DNA of 64,000 nt, from the NCBI GenBank assembly GCA_022511075.1, contig JAFLSE010000005.1, positions 1 through 64,000 of the forward strand, given 5' to 3'. Shown one piece after another: positions 56,623 through 64,000 of this stretch. The translations under genes were made by a program, and so were the position numbers. The DNA is from Prevotella sp. (GTDB taxonomy: Bacteria; Bacteroidota; Bacteroidia; Bacteroidales; Bacteroidaceae). The notes under the pieces are model-generated. The model had not been told where the DNA came from and did no database searches. It was given only the letters and a program-made list of their open reading frames with translations. Position 1 is the stretch's first letter. Every line of letters begins with the position of its first letter.

Positions 56623-56662
56623 AAACCAAAGGGCATTGCCACAAAACAAAATACAAACGACA

Positions 56663-57439
56663 ATGAAGAAGTTTTTAAACGTTCTTGCATACCTTTTCGT
56701 GTTTCTCGGAATACAGGCTGCTGCCGGATTGTTTTTCGGAAAGATAACCCCGATGATTACGGGCAATACCGACATCACCGTGTCGGGGCTCATCTACGCA
56801 CAGGCTGCGGCTGGCATATTGACTTTGGCTATCTTCTATCTTGCACGGTGGGTGATGCCCGAGCGTGCCTACCTGCGCACTCATCCATACGGTGTGCTGC
56901 TGTGGTCTGCCGTGGCTGCCGTGGGCATGATAATCCCATCGCAGTGGGTTTTGGAGCATCTTCCCGAACTGCCTAACATCGCCGAACAAGAGTTTGGAAT
57001 GCTGCTCAATACTCCGCAGGGCTATATCGTCATCGGCTTGTTTGCGCCTGTGGTTGAGGAGGTTGTGTTTCGTGGTGCAATACTGCGCACGTTGCTCAAT
57101 GGCGGCAACAGGCATTGGGCAATGATAGCCATCTCTGCACTGATATTCTCCGTTGCCCATTTCAATCCTGCGCAACTGCCCTACACGTTTGTGGTTGGTC
57201 TGCTGCTCGGTTGGCTCTACTATCGTTCGGGCAGCATTCTGCCGGGTATGGTGTATCACTGGGTGAACAATTCAGTGGCGTTTGCCATGGCGATAATAAC
57301 GAAAAATCCCGATGCAAAACTTGCCGACCTCTTCGGGGGAAACGACACAAGGGTGTTGATGGCTGTGGCTTTCTCGCTGATGATACTCGTGCCGGCATTG
57401 CTCCAACTGAACCTTTGGCTACGCAAGCCGACGGAATAA
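56663..57439 (+). CDS. CPBP family intramembrane glutamic endopeptidase
   Basis: A 258-residue membrane protein with six to eight helices from the CPBP (CAAX protease / bacteriocin-processing) family. Motif 1 is EEVVFRG with the Glu pair at 132-133 and Arg at 137. Motif 2 has His in SVAHFNP. Motif 3 is VYHWVNN. These give the expected Glu-His catalytic set. The start at 56663 (MKKFLNVLAY) is chosen because an earlier in-frame ATG lies in the pnp terminator. Substrates unknown. It converges with the methyltransferase gene after 14 nt. Confidence 0.9.
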   Translation: MKKFLNVLAYLFVFLGIQAAAGLFFGKITPMITGNTDITVSGLIYAQAAAGILTLAIFYLARWVMPERAYLRTHPYGVLLWSAVAAVGMIIPSQWVLEHLPELPNIAEQEFGMLLNTPQGYIVIGLFAPVVEEVVFRGAILRTLLNGGNRHWAMIAISALIFSVAHFNPAQLPYTFVVGLLLGWLYYRSGSILPGMVYHWVNNSVAFAMAIITKNPDAKLADLFGGNDTRVLMAVAFSLMILVPALLQLNLWLRKPTE

Positions 57440-57453
57440 GACTTTAGGAAAAT

Positions 57454-58680
57454 TCAATCACGACGGCATATTATAAGTACATGCGAATTGTCGTGCAGGG
57501 TGGTGGCAAAGATAAACACATTGCCGCCATCTTGCATTTTTAGGCGTTTCCTCAAATCGGCTGCCGATATAGGGAAGTTGCGCACGGCAATATTCGCGCG
57601 TGTTATGCCGTTGAGGGCTGTGCGCAACTCTTTCTTGTTCATCGTCGTTACGCACTCTATACGGAATGCCGAGCCAGGGAAGCCTTCCACTGGAACAGGC
57701 GAAACAAACAAATGGCTGTTTGCCGACAATGGTGCGATGCCAAACACCTCTCTTATCTGTCCAAAACAACCGGCTTTCATCACTGCGACATTTGGCACAA
57801 GCAGCCAATAATCAGCCGAAGGCATACATGCTGATGGAGCATGCGCAGAGTCCTTACACATTATTATATTATTATAAAGAGCATTCGTTGGCTTGTCTAT
57901 ATATGCAAACTCGCTGTCGTTATTGCGACATACAATTCGCAGGCTATCGGTAATTTCGCGCCCTATCAGCAATAATAATTCCTTGCATTCATTGTCTACG
58001 GCTACGATGTGCACCTCCGTAACGTGTCCTCCGAAATCTACCACCGCCTTGTGCCAGTCAAGCATGGGCGAGAGTTTCACCATAATCGTCTCTGCCTTTT
58101 CAAGCAGTTGGGGAAGCAGCGCCACGATATCTGGCGTGCAGTCGCTTATGGCAAAGGTGCGACCACCCCTATCATCACGACGTGCAGGGTCAAGATAAAT
58201 CACATCCATCTGTGGCATCTGCTTCAGGAACGACTCGCAATCATCGCACACCACACGGGCATGATTCAATCCTAACAACCGAAAATTATGCTCCGCAATG
58301 CGACACAACTTTTCCTGCCTTTCCACATATACTGCCTCCTCAAAGTTTTGTGCAAGATATGAGAAGTCCACCCCAAAGCCTCCAGTGAGGTCTGCCATTC
58401 TCCCTTTCTTTCCCCGAAGCAACGAAACCTTGTATTCTGCCGTGCGCTCACTTGAGCATTGCTCCATCGACAACGACGGCGGATATACCAATCCTTCCAC
58501 CTTGCTCCATCGTGGCAGTTTCTTGCGTGCCTTCTGATAGCCGGCTATCTGCTCTAATGCAAAAGGCATATCCACCCCCTCCGCGCGTATGAATGCCACG
58601 GAACGCACATCGTCGTTACGATGCTCTCGTATGAAATTCAGGGTGCTTTCGTTTGCCGTCATTAAAGTATAGATGTGCAC
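57454..58680 (-). CDS. SAM-dependent methyltransferase with THUMP-like domain
   Basis: A 408-residue protein with a class I methyltransferase core and a THUMP-like C-terminal domain, a pair I know from Bacteroidetes proteins. The SAM-binding loop is DLTGGFGVDFSYL near 97-109. The motif IV-like segment is VIYLDPARRDDRGGR. The C-terminus (LRKRLKMQDGGNVFIFATTL) is the THUMP-like signature. Presumably it modifies rRNA or tRNA (inference). Two in-frame Met codons (1 and 7) make the exact start uncertain. Mrp lies upstream, 16 nt away. Confidence 0.85.
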   Translation of the reverse strand: MHIYTLMTANESTLNFIREHRNDDVRSVAFIRAEGVDMPFALEQIAGYQKARKKLPRWSKVEGLVYPPSLSMEQCSSERTAEYKVSLLRGKKGRMADLTGGFGVDFSYLAQNFEEAVYVERQEKLCRIAEHNFRLLGLNHARVVCDDCESFLKQMPQMDVIYLDPARRDDRGGRTFAISDCTPDIVALLPQLLEKAETIMVKLSPMLDWHKAVVDFGGHVTEVHIVAVDNECKELLLLIGREITDSLRIVCRNNDSEFAYIDKPTNALYNNIIMCKDSAHAPSACMPSADYWLLVPNVAVMKAGCFGQIREVFGIAPLSANSHLFVSPVPVEGFPGSAFRIECVTTMNKKELRTALNGITRANIAVRNFPISAADLRKRLKMQDGGNVFIFATTLHDNSHVLIICRRD

Positions 58681-58696
58681 TTACGGCAGTGTTTAA

Positions 58697-59797
58697 TTAT
58701 TTCTTCACCCCGACAATCTTTGTGGGGGCTTGCTCGGCATTGCGACGATTGGTGACGGTGACAACCGACTGGGCAAGGGCGATGAAAGCCTGTCCTGTCA
58801 TGGTGTCAATCTTCGTGGCTGAAGGCTCGCCGGCATCGCTGCTCTCACAGATGCCCTGCACGAGAGGGATTTGAGCAAGCAAGGGGGCGTTCATCTCCTT
58901 GGCGAGATTTTTGCATCCGTCCTTGCCGAAAATGTAATACTTGTTTTCGGGAAGTTCGGCAGGAGTGAACCACGCCATGTTTTCCACCAAACCGAGAATG
59001 GGCACGTTTACCTTTTCGTTGCGATACATGTCTATACCCTTGCGTGCGTCGGCGAGGGCCACGGCTTGCGGAGTGCTTACGATGACTGCACCCGTAATGG
59101 CAAGGGTCTGCAAGAGGGTGAGGTGAATGTCGCTCGTGCCGGGAGGGGTGTCGATGACAAGATAGTCGAGTTCGCCCCAGTTGGCATCGGCAATGAGTTG
59201 TTTCAGGGCGTTGCTTGCCATTCCGCCACGCCACAGGGTTGCCGTGTCGGCATTGACGAAGAAACCAATGCTCAACAACTTCACGCCGTATTTCTCTATC
59301 GGCTCAATGAGTTGGCGACCGTCGATTTCTACGGCGTATGGACGGGCATCTTCTACATTGAACATCTTTGGCATTGAAGGACCGAAGATGTCGGCATCGA
59401 GTAGACCGACCTTGTAGCCAAGCATTGCAAGTGCGATGGCGAGGTTGGCACTCACGGTGCTCTTGCCCACTCCACCCTTGCCGCTGCTCACGGCAATGAT
59501 GTTCTTAACCTGCGGCAGCAACTTGCTCACTTCGGGACGAGGCTTGCTCTTGTATTCGAGTTCTATGGTTACTTGAACATCCTTTGAAACGTGGTAGTGT
59601 ATGGCAGCCTCGGTAGCCTTGACGGTTGATTTGAGAAATGGGTCGGTGTCGCGTGGGAACACAAGGGTGAACTTCACCGACATACCGTCGATGCGCACGT
59701 CGTCGGCAAGCATCTCGCTTGCTATCAGGTCTTTTTTAGTGCCTGGATAAATTACGGTGGCGAGTGCGTCTGTTATAAGTTTTGGATATAGTGTCAT
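58697..59797 (-). CDS. mrp: Mrp/NBP35-type iron-sulfur carrier ATPase
   Basis: A 366-residue P-loop ATPase that carries or assembles iron-sulfur clusters. An N-terminal MIP18/FeS-assembly-like domain covers about 1-90. The deviant Walker A SSGKGGVGKST (about 104-114), LLDADIFGPSMPKM (about 133-146) and VIDTPPGTSD identify the Mrp/ApbC family. The CPxC pair that bridges the cluster in E. coli ApbC is not visible; NMAWFTPAELPENK stands in its place. This variant is common in Bacteroidetes relatives as I recall. Confidence 0.93.
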   Translation of the reverse strand: MTLYPKLITDALATVIYPGTKKDLIASEMLADDVRIDGMSVKFTLVFPRDTDPFLKSTVKATEAAIHYHVSKDVQVTIELEYKSKPRPEVSKLLPQVKNIIAVSSGKGGVGKSTVSANLAIALAMLGYKVGLLDADIFGPSMPKMFNVEDARPYAVEIDGRQLIEPIEKYGVKLLSIGFFVNADTATLWRGGMASNALKQLIADANWGELDYLVIDTPPGTSDIHLTLLQTLAITGAVIVSTPQAVALADARKGIDMYRNEKVNVPILGLVENMAWFTPAELPENKYYIFGKDGCKNLAKEMNAPLLAQIPLVQGICESSDAGEPSATKIDTMTGQAFIALAQSVVTVTNRRNAEQAPTKIVGVKK

Positions 59798-59814
59798 AGT
59801 TTTTATTTTTTAGG

Positions 59815-59943
59815 GAGTTAAGGGAGTTATAGGAGTTATCGCTCCCGATGGTCGCTGGGGAGTTAAAGTCAAATGTATTTGTGCAATGAGTAGCAAAACT
59901 ATTGGCTTTAACTCCTTTCAACTTCATTAACTCCTTTAACTCC
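59815..59943. repeat. GGAGTTA short-repeat cluster with inverted copies
   Basis: GGGAGTTAA, GGGAGTTAT and AGGAGTTAT follow one another in 9-nt tandem. GGAGTTAAAG (59859-59868) then has inverted copies CTTTAACTCC at 59906-59915 and 59934-59943, with another TTAACTCC near 59927. The 155-nt gap is therefore largely self-complementary. A short open frame across it is not credible. Confidence 0.7.
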
Positions 59944-59952
59944 AATTAAACA

Positions 59953-61023
59953 TTATTTTATATTAAGTAATTTCAGTTCCACAACAACTTTGGCGTGGTT
60001 GGGGTCGTCGGTAATCATAAGCACACGCGGACGGGTGCGAGCCTTTTTCAGTTCCTCGCGCTCGCCGGTTATCTTCAGCTTGGCATTGCCGCCGGCAGGG
60101 ATTACACGCTTTGAGAGAGTTACCTTCAAGCCAGGAGTGAACATCTGCAAGGCGGTGATGTTGAGTGCCGACTGACCAGTGTTGTTGAGCGTCACTTCCG
60201 CAGTGGCTTTCTTCTTGCCGTTGAAATCGAGTTCAAGTATCTCTGACGACATTGAAAGTTGTGGAGCGAAAAGGCTCTTGGGGCTGTCGTCGCCCTCGAA
60301 CGACGGCAGCAGCACCGCCGACACACCCATTGAATTGTCGTTGCTTACGGTCTCGCCGAGGTCGTTTGCAAGATATATGGTTGTCTGCGTGAGTCCATAA
60401 CCGAACAATTTGTCGGAAGCCAGCGAGATGCTTATCTTGCCCTGGTGTCCGGGATTGAGTTTTTCGGGCATAACGTATGAAGACAGATACGGCGGCAGGT
60501 GCATAAGATTGGGGCGCAGCACCTTCTTTCCTGCGTTGAACACGAGTATCTCCTGCACAGGATTGTCGCCCTTGTTCACATCGTCGAACTCAAGATAGTT
60601 CTTGTCGGTCTTGAGGTCGCCAAACTGGAACGGGAACATATTGCCGTAGTCTTTCAACTCGGTGCGCACTTCACCCGTAATGCGCAGGTATGTAGGTTTG
60701 TTGCTGTCACTTTCGCGCACTATGATGTCGCGGAAATAGTGTCCGAGCAATTTGCCGTCGTAAGCCACGGTTATGTTAAACTTGCCGCCGGCGGCTATCT
60801 CGCCCTGCGGACTATCCACGATAGTGCAGCCGCTGCCGGGCTGTACTTCGGTGAGCCTTATGCCCTTGTCCGATTCGTTCTGCAACTGGAACGTGGCAGT
60901 TATGGGAGTGCGGAACAACGACTGTCCGAGGTTTATTGTGGCGTTCTCCACTTTTATCTGCGCCGCTATCGGCAACATTACCATTGCCAACAGGGCTGTG
61001 ATTATGATGTTTTTTTTCTTCAT
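59953..61023 (-). CDS. DUF1573 domain secreted protein
   Basis: A 356-residue exported protein (signal peptide about 1-21) made of Ig-like beta domains of the DUF1573 type. Signs are the TATFQLQNESDKGIRL motif near 43-58 and SPQGEIAAGGKFNITVAYDG, with a second and a third copy of the fold later (EVTLNNTGQSALNI near 270). Such proteins are periplasmic; their function is unknown. It lies 28 nt from the alpha-2-macroglobulin gene on the same strand and is likely co-transcribed. Confidence 0.8.
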   Translation of the reverse strand: MKKKNIIITALLAMVMLPIAAQIKVENATINLGQSLFRTPITATFQLQNESDKGIRLTEVQPGSGCTIVDSPQGEIAAGGKFNITVAYDGKLLGHYFRDIIVRESDSNKPTYLRITGEVRTELKDYGNMFPFQFGDLKTDKNYLEFDDVNKGDNPVQEILVFNAGKKVLRPNLMHLPPYLSSYVMPEKLNPGHQGKISISLASDKLFGYGLTQTTIYLANDLGETVSNDNSMGVSAVLLPSFEGDDSPKSLFAPQLSMSSEILELDFNGKKKATAEVTLNNTGQSALNITALQMFTPGLKVTLSKRVIPAGGNAKLKITGEREELKKARTRPRVLMITDDPNHAKVVVELKLLNIK

Positions 61024-61051
61024 CGGCTGTTTTATTTATATTGCGTATTGT

Positions 61052-64000
61052 CTATTTCACGTTTATTTTGCTGCCGCCATCCACCGCACGGAACTCCGGC
61101 GAATATGCGCACTCGGCAATGCAAGTGCCCGATGCGTATGTGCCGGCACGGTCGATGTAGTATTCGGTTTCCACAACGTGCCTGCCCTTTGCCATACGGT
61201 CAAAGAAGTAGTCGGTACGGTTGTCTTTCGGTGTTTCGTAGTGGTAGCCTTTGTAACCGCTCAATCGCGTCACTGGCTCCATGCATGCCGCGCGTCTGTC
61301 GCTCACCTGCACGAAATCGAGGTCGCGCCCTGCCGTTATGGTTATCCTCACCACCACGCGGTCGCCTACCGTCAGTTCGTCGCTTGCGGAGAGAGGCCTG
61401 CGCTTGTCACCGTCGATAACAAGCACTTCGCGCTTTACAGACAACTCCGTGCCCGATGCGGAAACATCGGTTGCCGGCTTCATAAATTGCGCATAGACGC
61501 TGCCCCACGATGTCGCGCCGCTTGTTTTCTCAACGGCGAGTGTCGCACCGCCCGTGCCTTCCATTGATGTCTTTTGATAGCCTATGCCAGCCGTGGCTTG
61601 CGGCATTTCGAGCAACTTGCCGTCAATAGTTATCCTTGCCGGCTCAACGTTTGTGGAAAGGCTGTTGTCGCAGAGGAAGGCATATATGGCATCTACGGAA
61701 TTTAGCGGAGTGTCCCACGCTTGTGTGCGCTTCTCCTGAAGCAGCCAGCGTTGCATCTCGGCGAGTGTCTGACGGTCGTCGGGGGCAATGGCTTGAAGTG
61801 CCACTATCGCCATAGCCTGTGTAGGTATGCGGTAGTCGCGCCAAGAGTATTCTGCACGCGGTGTATCGAAATATCTGCCCATATCCTCTTTGTATACCGT
61901 GTATTCCTTGAGACTCTGCAAGTATTCTTTTGCAAGTTTCGTTTCGCCTTGCTTTTGCAGAATTACGGCAGTCATAGCCTTCTCGTACATCGACTGCTTC
62001 TTAATCTCCTTTTTCAGCAGCGGCATAAGGTAGTCGATGGCTGCGCGAGTCTCGGCATTTACGTTGCTGTTGTCGAGCGAACGAAGGTAGAGATACTGCA
62101 ACATTCTGCGACTTGGGAACACCACGGCATTGCGTTTCTTCTGCTGTTTCTTCAGTTCTGCAACCTCTTTCACCGCCTCCTTGTCGAGCCATCGCAACGC
62201 CTTGTCGAGCATGTCGCGAGTGGTGCTTTGACTGCCTGTCATGGTGTTGAGGCGAACAAGCATATCCGCTACCGAAGTAGTCATATAACTGCTGCCCTCC
62301 ATGCGTGGCATCCACCCCCAAGAGCCGTCGTCTTTCTGCAAGTTGCGCAGATTTTCCACAGCCGCCGACTTGCGCATTTCCATAAGGTTTTCGTCGAAAT
62401 AAGTGCCGAGCATTCTGCGTTGATCCGCCTCGCTGTCGGCATCGTTGAGCCACGGTGTCTCGTTGAGTATAATATCCTTCAATTCGCCGTCCTTTGCGAG
62501 ATTGCCCATCAATGATGTTTCTGCACCGCTCTCCATATTCCACTGGGCTATGAGCGACCGCAAGGCAGGCACTTTGCTTGCTATGTGTTGTCCGAGTGTG
62601 TTTGAATAGAGAGCCGTAGCCTGACACACGGAGCAGTCGTTGTGGGGCGTTGCCATTTGCGGCAGAGCCTGCACCACGAGCCACGCAGGGTTGTTGGTGT
62701 ACTCCACGGTGAGCCTTGCCTTGTCGCTCGTTTCAAACATCTTGGCTATGTCAATGGTTTTCGTGCCCGGCTCGGTCTGCGTGAAAGTAACGGTTTTTGT
62801 CACACGTTCCTTTCTCGGCAATATTGGCAGATAGTGCTGCTCGCCGTCGCCAAAGCCGTCGCCGCTTGCCATTATTTTGCATACGAGCAGTGCAGGGGCA
62901 TCTTCCGTTGGCTCATAGTCGAATGTTGCCACAGTCGTCTTTCCTGCCTCCACAGCAAACTCGGTGCTTTGGGTGTAGACAACGCTCTCGGTGGCAGGGT
63001 CGATGAGTTGAATGGTTGCCGTGCCACTCTTCTGCAATTCTGAAAGATTGACTATGCGTGCTTGTATTTGAGCCTTGTCGCCAACGCGCACAAAACGCGG
63101 CATATTAGGCTGCACCATAACTTCTTTCTGTGCCACAGCCTCGCCTTCGAGCATACCCACGGCAATGTCTTTCGTATGGGCTATGCCCAAGAAACGCCAT
63201 GTGGTGAGTGCTTCTGGCAGAGTGAACTTTATTGTTATATTGCCGTCGTTGTCGGTGTGCAGTGCAGGATAGAAGAACGCCGTTTCGTTGAGGTTTTCGC
63301 GCATCTGCACTTGCTCGCCTTGTGGCGAAGCACCGTCATCAAAATCGGCAACGGGGGCTTCCGCACCTGCCTCATTCGCACCTGCCGTAAATCCATGAAG
63401 TCCTTGATATGCCGGGGCAGCTTGCTTTGCCGACATCATTACCACAGACTCTTCCTCAACAGCCATATCGGCAGCGGCATCGGCAACAAGCATAGCACCC
63501 CTTGCCTTCATCATAGTGTTTCTTGTAAGGATGCCACCCCTTCTCATAAACAGCGAGGGAGAGGTAACCCAGTTATAGAACTGACTGAACTTGGGGCTTT
63601 CAACCGTAACATATTTCATTTCCTTTGCCCTCCACCAGTTTATAGGATATGCCCACATTGAAATCCAGTGTGTCATAGGAAGGGTTAGACGGTTGATTGG
63701 CAGGAATGTTGCATCATATCGCATAAGTTGGTCGAGCGACTTATCGAACATCGTTGCCATTAACTGTGCGTCGGCTGGCGTGCCGTCGCTCTTCTTTACG
63801 CTCAACGTCCACTCTTCCTTTTGTCCCGGAGAGAGACGGTCGCGGAAGGTTGTCCATTGCATCGTAAGTTTGTTGTCAGGCTCGGGGCGTTCTATGTTCG
63901 TATTATACGAGTAACATTTGCCGTCCTTCACCCAAGCAAGCGACACGGCAATGCCGTTGCCGTATTCGGGCAGGTACTTGAAACTGCGTGTGTAATATTG
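61052..64000 (-). CDS. Alpha-2-macroglobulin family protein, N-terminus outside window
   Basis: The frame is open to the right edge, giving 982 codons of the C-terminal part; the true start is beyond the window. It shows MG2/MG-type beta domains, the A2M family block FKVE-like region near ALTTWRFLGIAHTKDIAVGM, and the terpenoid-toroid-like helical domain (WGWMPRMEGSSYMTTSVADM). The C-terminal MG10-like end holds GRHVVETEYYIDRAGTYASG. The thioester signature CxEQ is absent: PHNDCSVCQATALYSN occupies that position. So this is a non-thioester bacterial macroglobulin, probably a periplasmic or surface protein (inference). Confidence 0.88.
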   Translation of the reverse strand, partial: QYYTRSFKYLPEYGNGIAVSLAWVKDGKCYSYNTNIERPEPDNKLTMQWTTFRDRLSPGQKEEWTLSVKKSDGTPADAQLMATMFDKSLDQLMRYDATFLPINRLTLPMTHWISMWAYPINWWRAKEMKYVTVESPKFSQFYNWVTSPSLFMRRGGILTRNTMMKARGAMLVADAAADMAVEEESVVMMSAKQAAPAYQGLHGFTAGANEAGAEAPVADFDDGASPQGEQVQMRENLNETAFFYPALHTDNDGNITIKFTLPEALTTWRFLGIAHTKDIAVGMLEGEAVAQKEVMVQPNMPRFVRVGDKAQIQARIVNLSELQKSGTATIQLIDPATESVVYTQSTEFAVEAGKTTVATFDYEPTEDAPALLVCKIMASGDGFGDGEQHYLPILPRKERVTKTVTFTQTEPGTKTIDIAKMFETSDKARLTVEYTNNPAWLVVQALPQMATPHNDCSVCQATALYSNTLGQHIASKVPALRSLIAQWNMESGAETSLMGNLAKDGELKDIILNETPWLNDADSEADQRRMLGTYFDENLMEMRKSAAVENLRNLQKDDGSWGWMPRMEGSSYMTTSVADMLVRLNTMTGSQSTTRDMLDKALRWLDKEAVKEVAELKKQQKKRNAVVFPSRRMLQYLYLRSLDNSNVNAETRAAIDYLMPLLKKEIKKQSMYEKAMTAVILQKQGETKLAKEYLQSLKEYTVYKEDMGRYFDTPRAEYSWRDYRIPTQAMAIVALQAIAPDDRQTLAEMQRWLLQEKRTQAWDTPLNSVDAIYAFLCDNSLSTNVEPARITIDGKLLEMPQATAGIGYQKTSMEGTGGATLAVEKTSGATSWGSVYAQFMKPATDVSASGTELSVKREVLVIDGDKRRPLSASDELTVGDRVVVRITITAGRDLDFVQVSDRRAACMEPVTRLSGYKGYHYETPKDNRTDYFFDRMAKGRHVVETEYYIDRAGTYASGTCIAECAYSPEFRAVDGGSKINVK

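Noticed and set aside
55794..56690. 298-residue minus-strand frame
   Set aside because: Antisense to pnp and its terminator; Arg/Leu/Thr-rich shadow of the repeats.

Overview
The window reads as a chromosome segment of a Bacteroidales bacterium, most like Prevotella and its relatives. This rests on Bacteroidetes-type promoters (TTTG about 20 nt before TAnnTTTG), many Bacteroidetes-specific families (UpxY antiterminator, GSCFA, DUF4105, DUF5106, DUF4369, DUF1573, TamL lipoprotein, THUMP-like methyltransferase), SecA and PNPase of Bacteroidetes type, and outer-membrane lipoproteins with typical lipoboxes. No rRNA, tRNA, CRISPR array, integrase or transposase gene was seen. The assignment is inference from gene families, not a database match.

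Layout. 1-6772 (minus): the promoter-proximal part of a surface-polysaccharide locus: UpxY-like antiterminator, Wza-like export lipoprotein, Wzc-like co-polymerase/tyrosine kinase, Wzm/Wzt ABC exporter, then an AT-rich partial gene cut by the window edge. 7087-9251: a DUF5106/thioredoxin protein and a DUF1015 protein, convergent. 9252-9874: a repeat-rich gap with a 22-nt tandem array and a long GC-rich hairpin. 9875-15548 (minus): one tightly packed six-gene operon (MATE pump, cytidylate-kinase-like protein, RfbB, PurT, FdtA-like ketoisomerase, GNAT-fold transferase). 15674-22046 (plus): subtilase, XseA/XseB, GSCFA, VanW, SlyD and chorismate synthase. 22064-29022 (minus): TamB and TamL. 29023-29505: a gap with fragments of two nuclease genes around a second 22-nt array. 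29506-37461 (minus): TonB-dependent receptor, then the cluster OMP, LptC, CorC/GldE-like protein and PpiD-like chaperone. 37547-44576 (plus): DUF4105 protein, a phosphatase-fold protein that seems to have lost its catalytic residues, SecA and an ABC ATPase without a partner. 44979-52832: gltB-gltD, with an inserted Fic gene and a broken type I restriction specificity gene, followed by a second copy of the 3' end of gltD. 52871-64000: a thioredoxin-fold lipoprotein without CxxC, PNPase, CPBP protease, THUMP-like methyltransferase, Mrp ATPase, DUF1573 protein and a partial alpha-2-macroglobulin.

How it works together. Much of the window is envelope biology: polysaccharide export, LPS transport (LptC), outer-membrane assembly (TamL/TamB), periplasmic folding (PpiD-like, SlyD), secretion (SecA) and protease trapping (alpha-2-macroglobulin). 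Housekeeping genes (aroC, purT, gltBD, pnp, xseAB) lie between.

The most unusual region is 50670-52832. There a Fic gene and a decayed hsdS piece, probably what is left of a restriction/defence island, sit inside the gltBD operon. They are bounded by two 203-nt copies of the gltD 3' end that differ at seven positions. The native-looking terminator follows the outer copy. This is the pattern expected when an element integrates into a gene and supplies a replacement 3' end.
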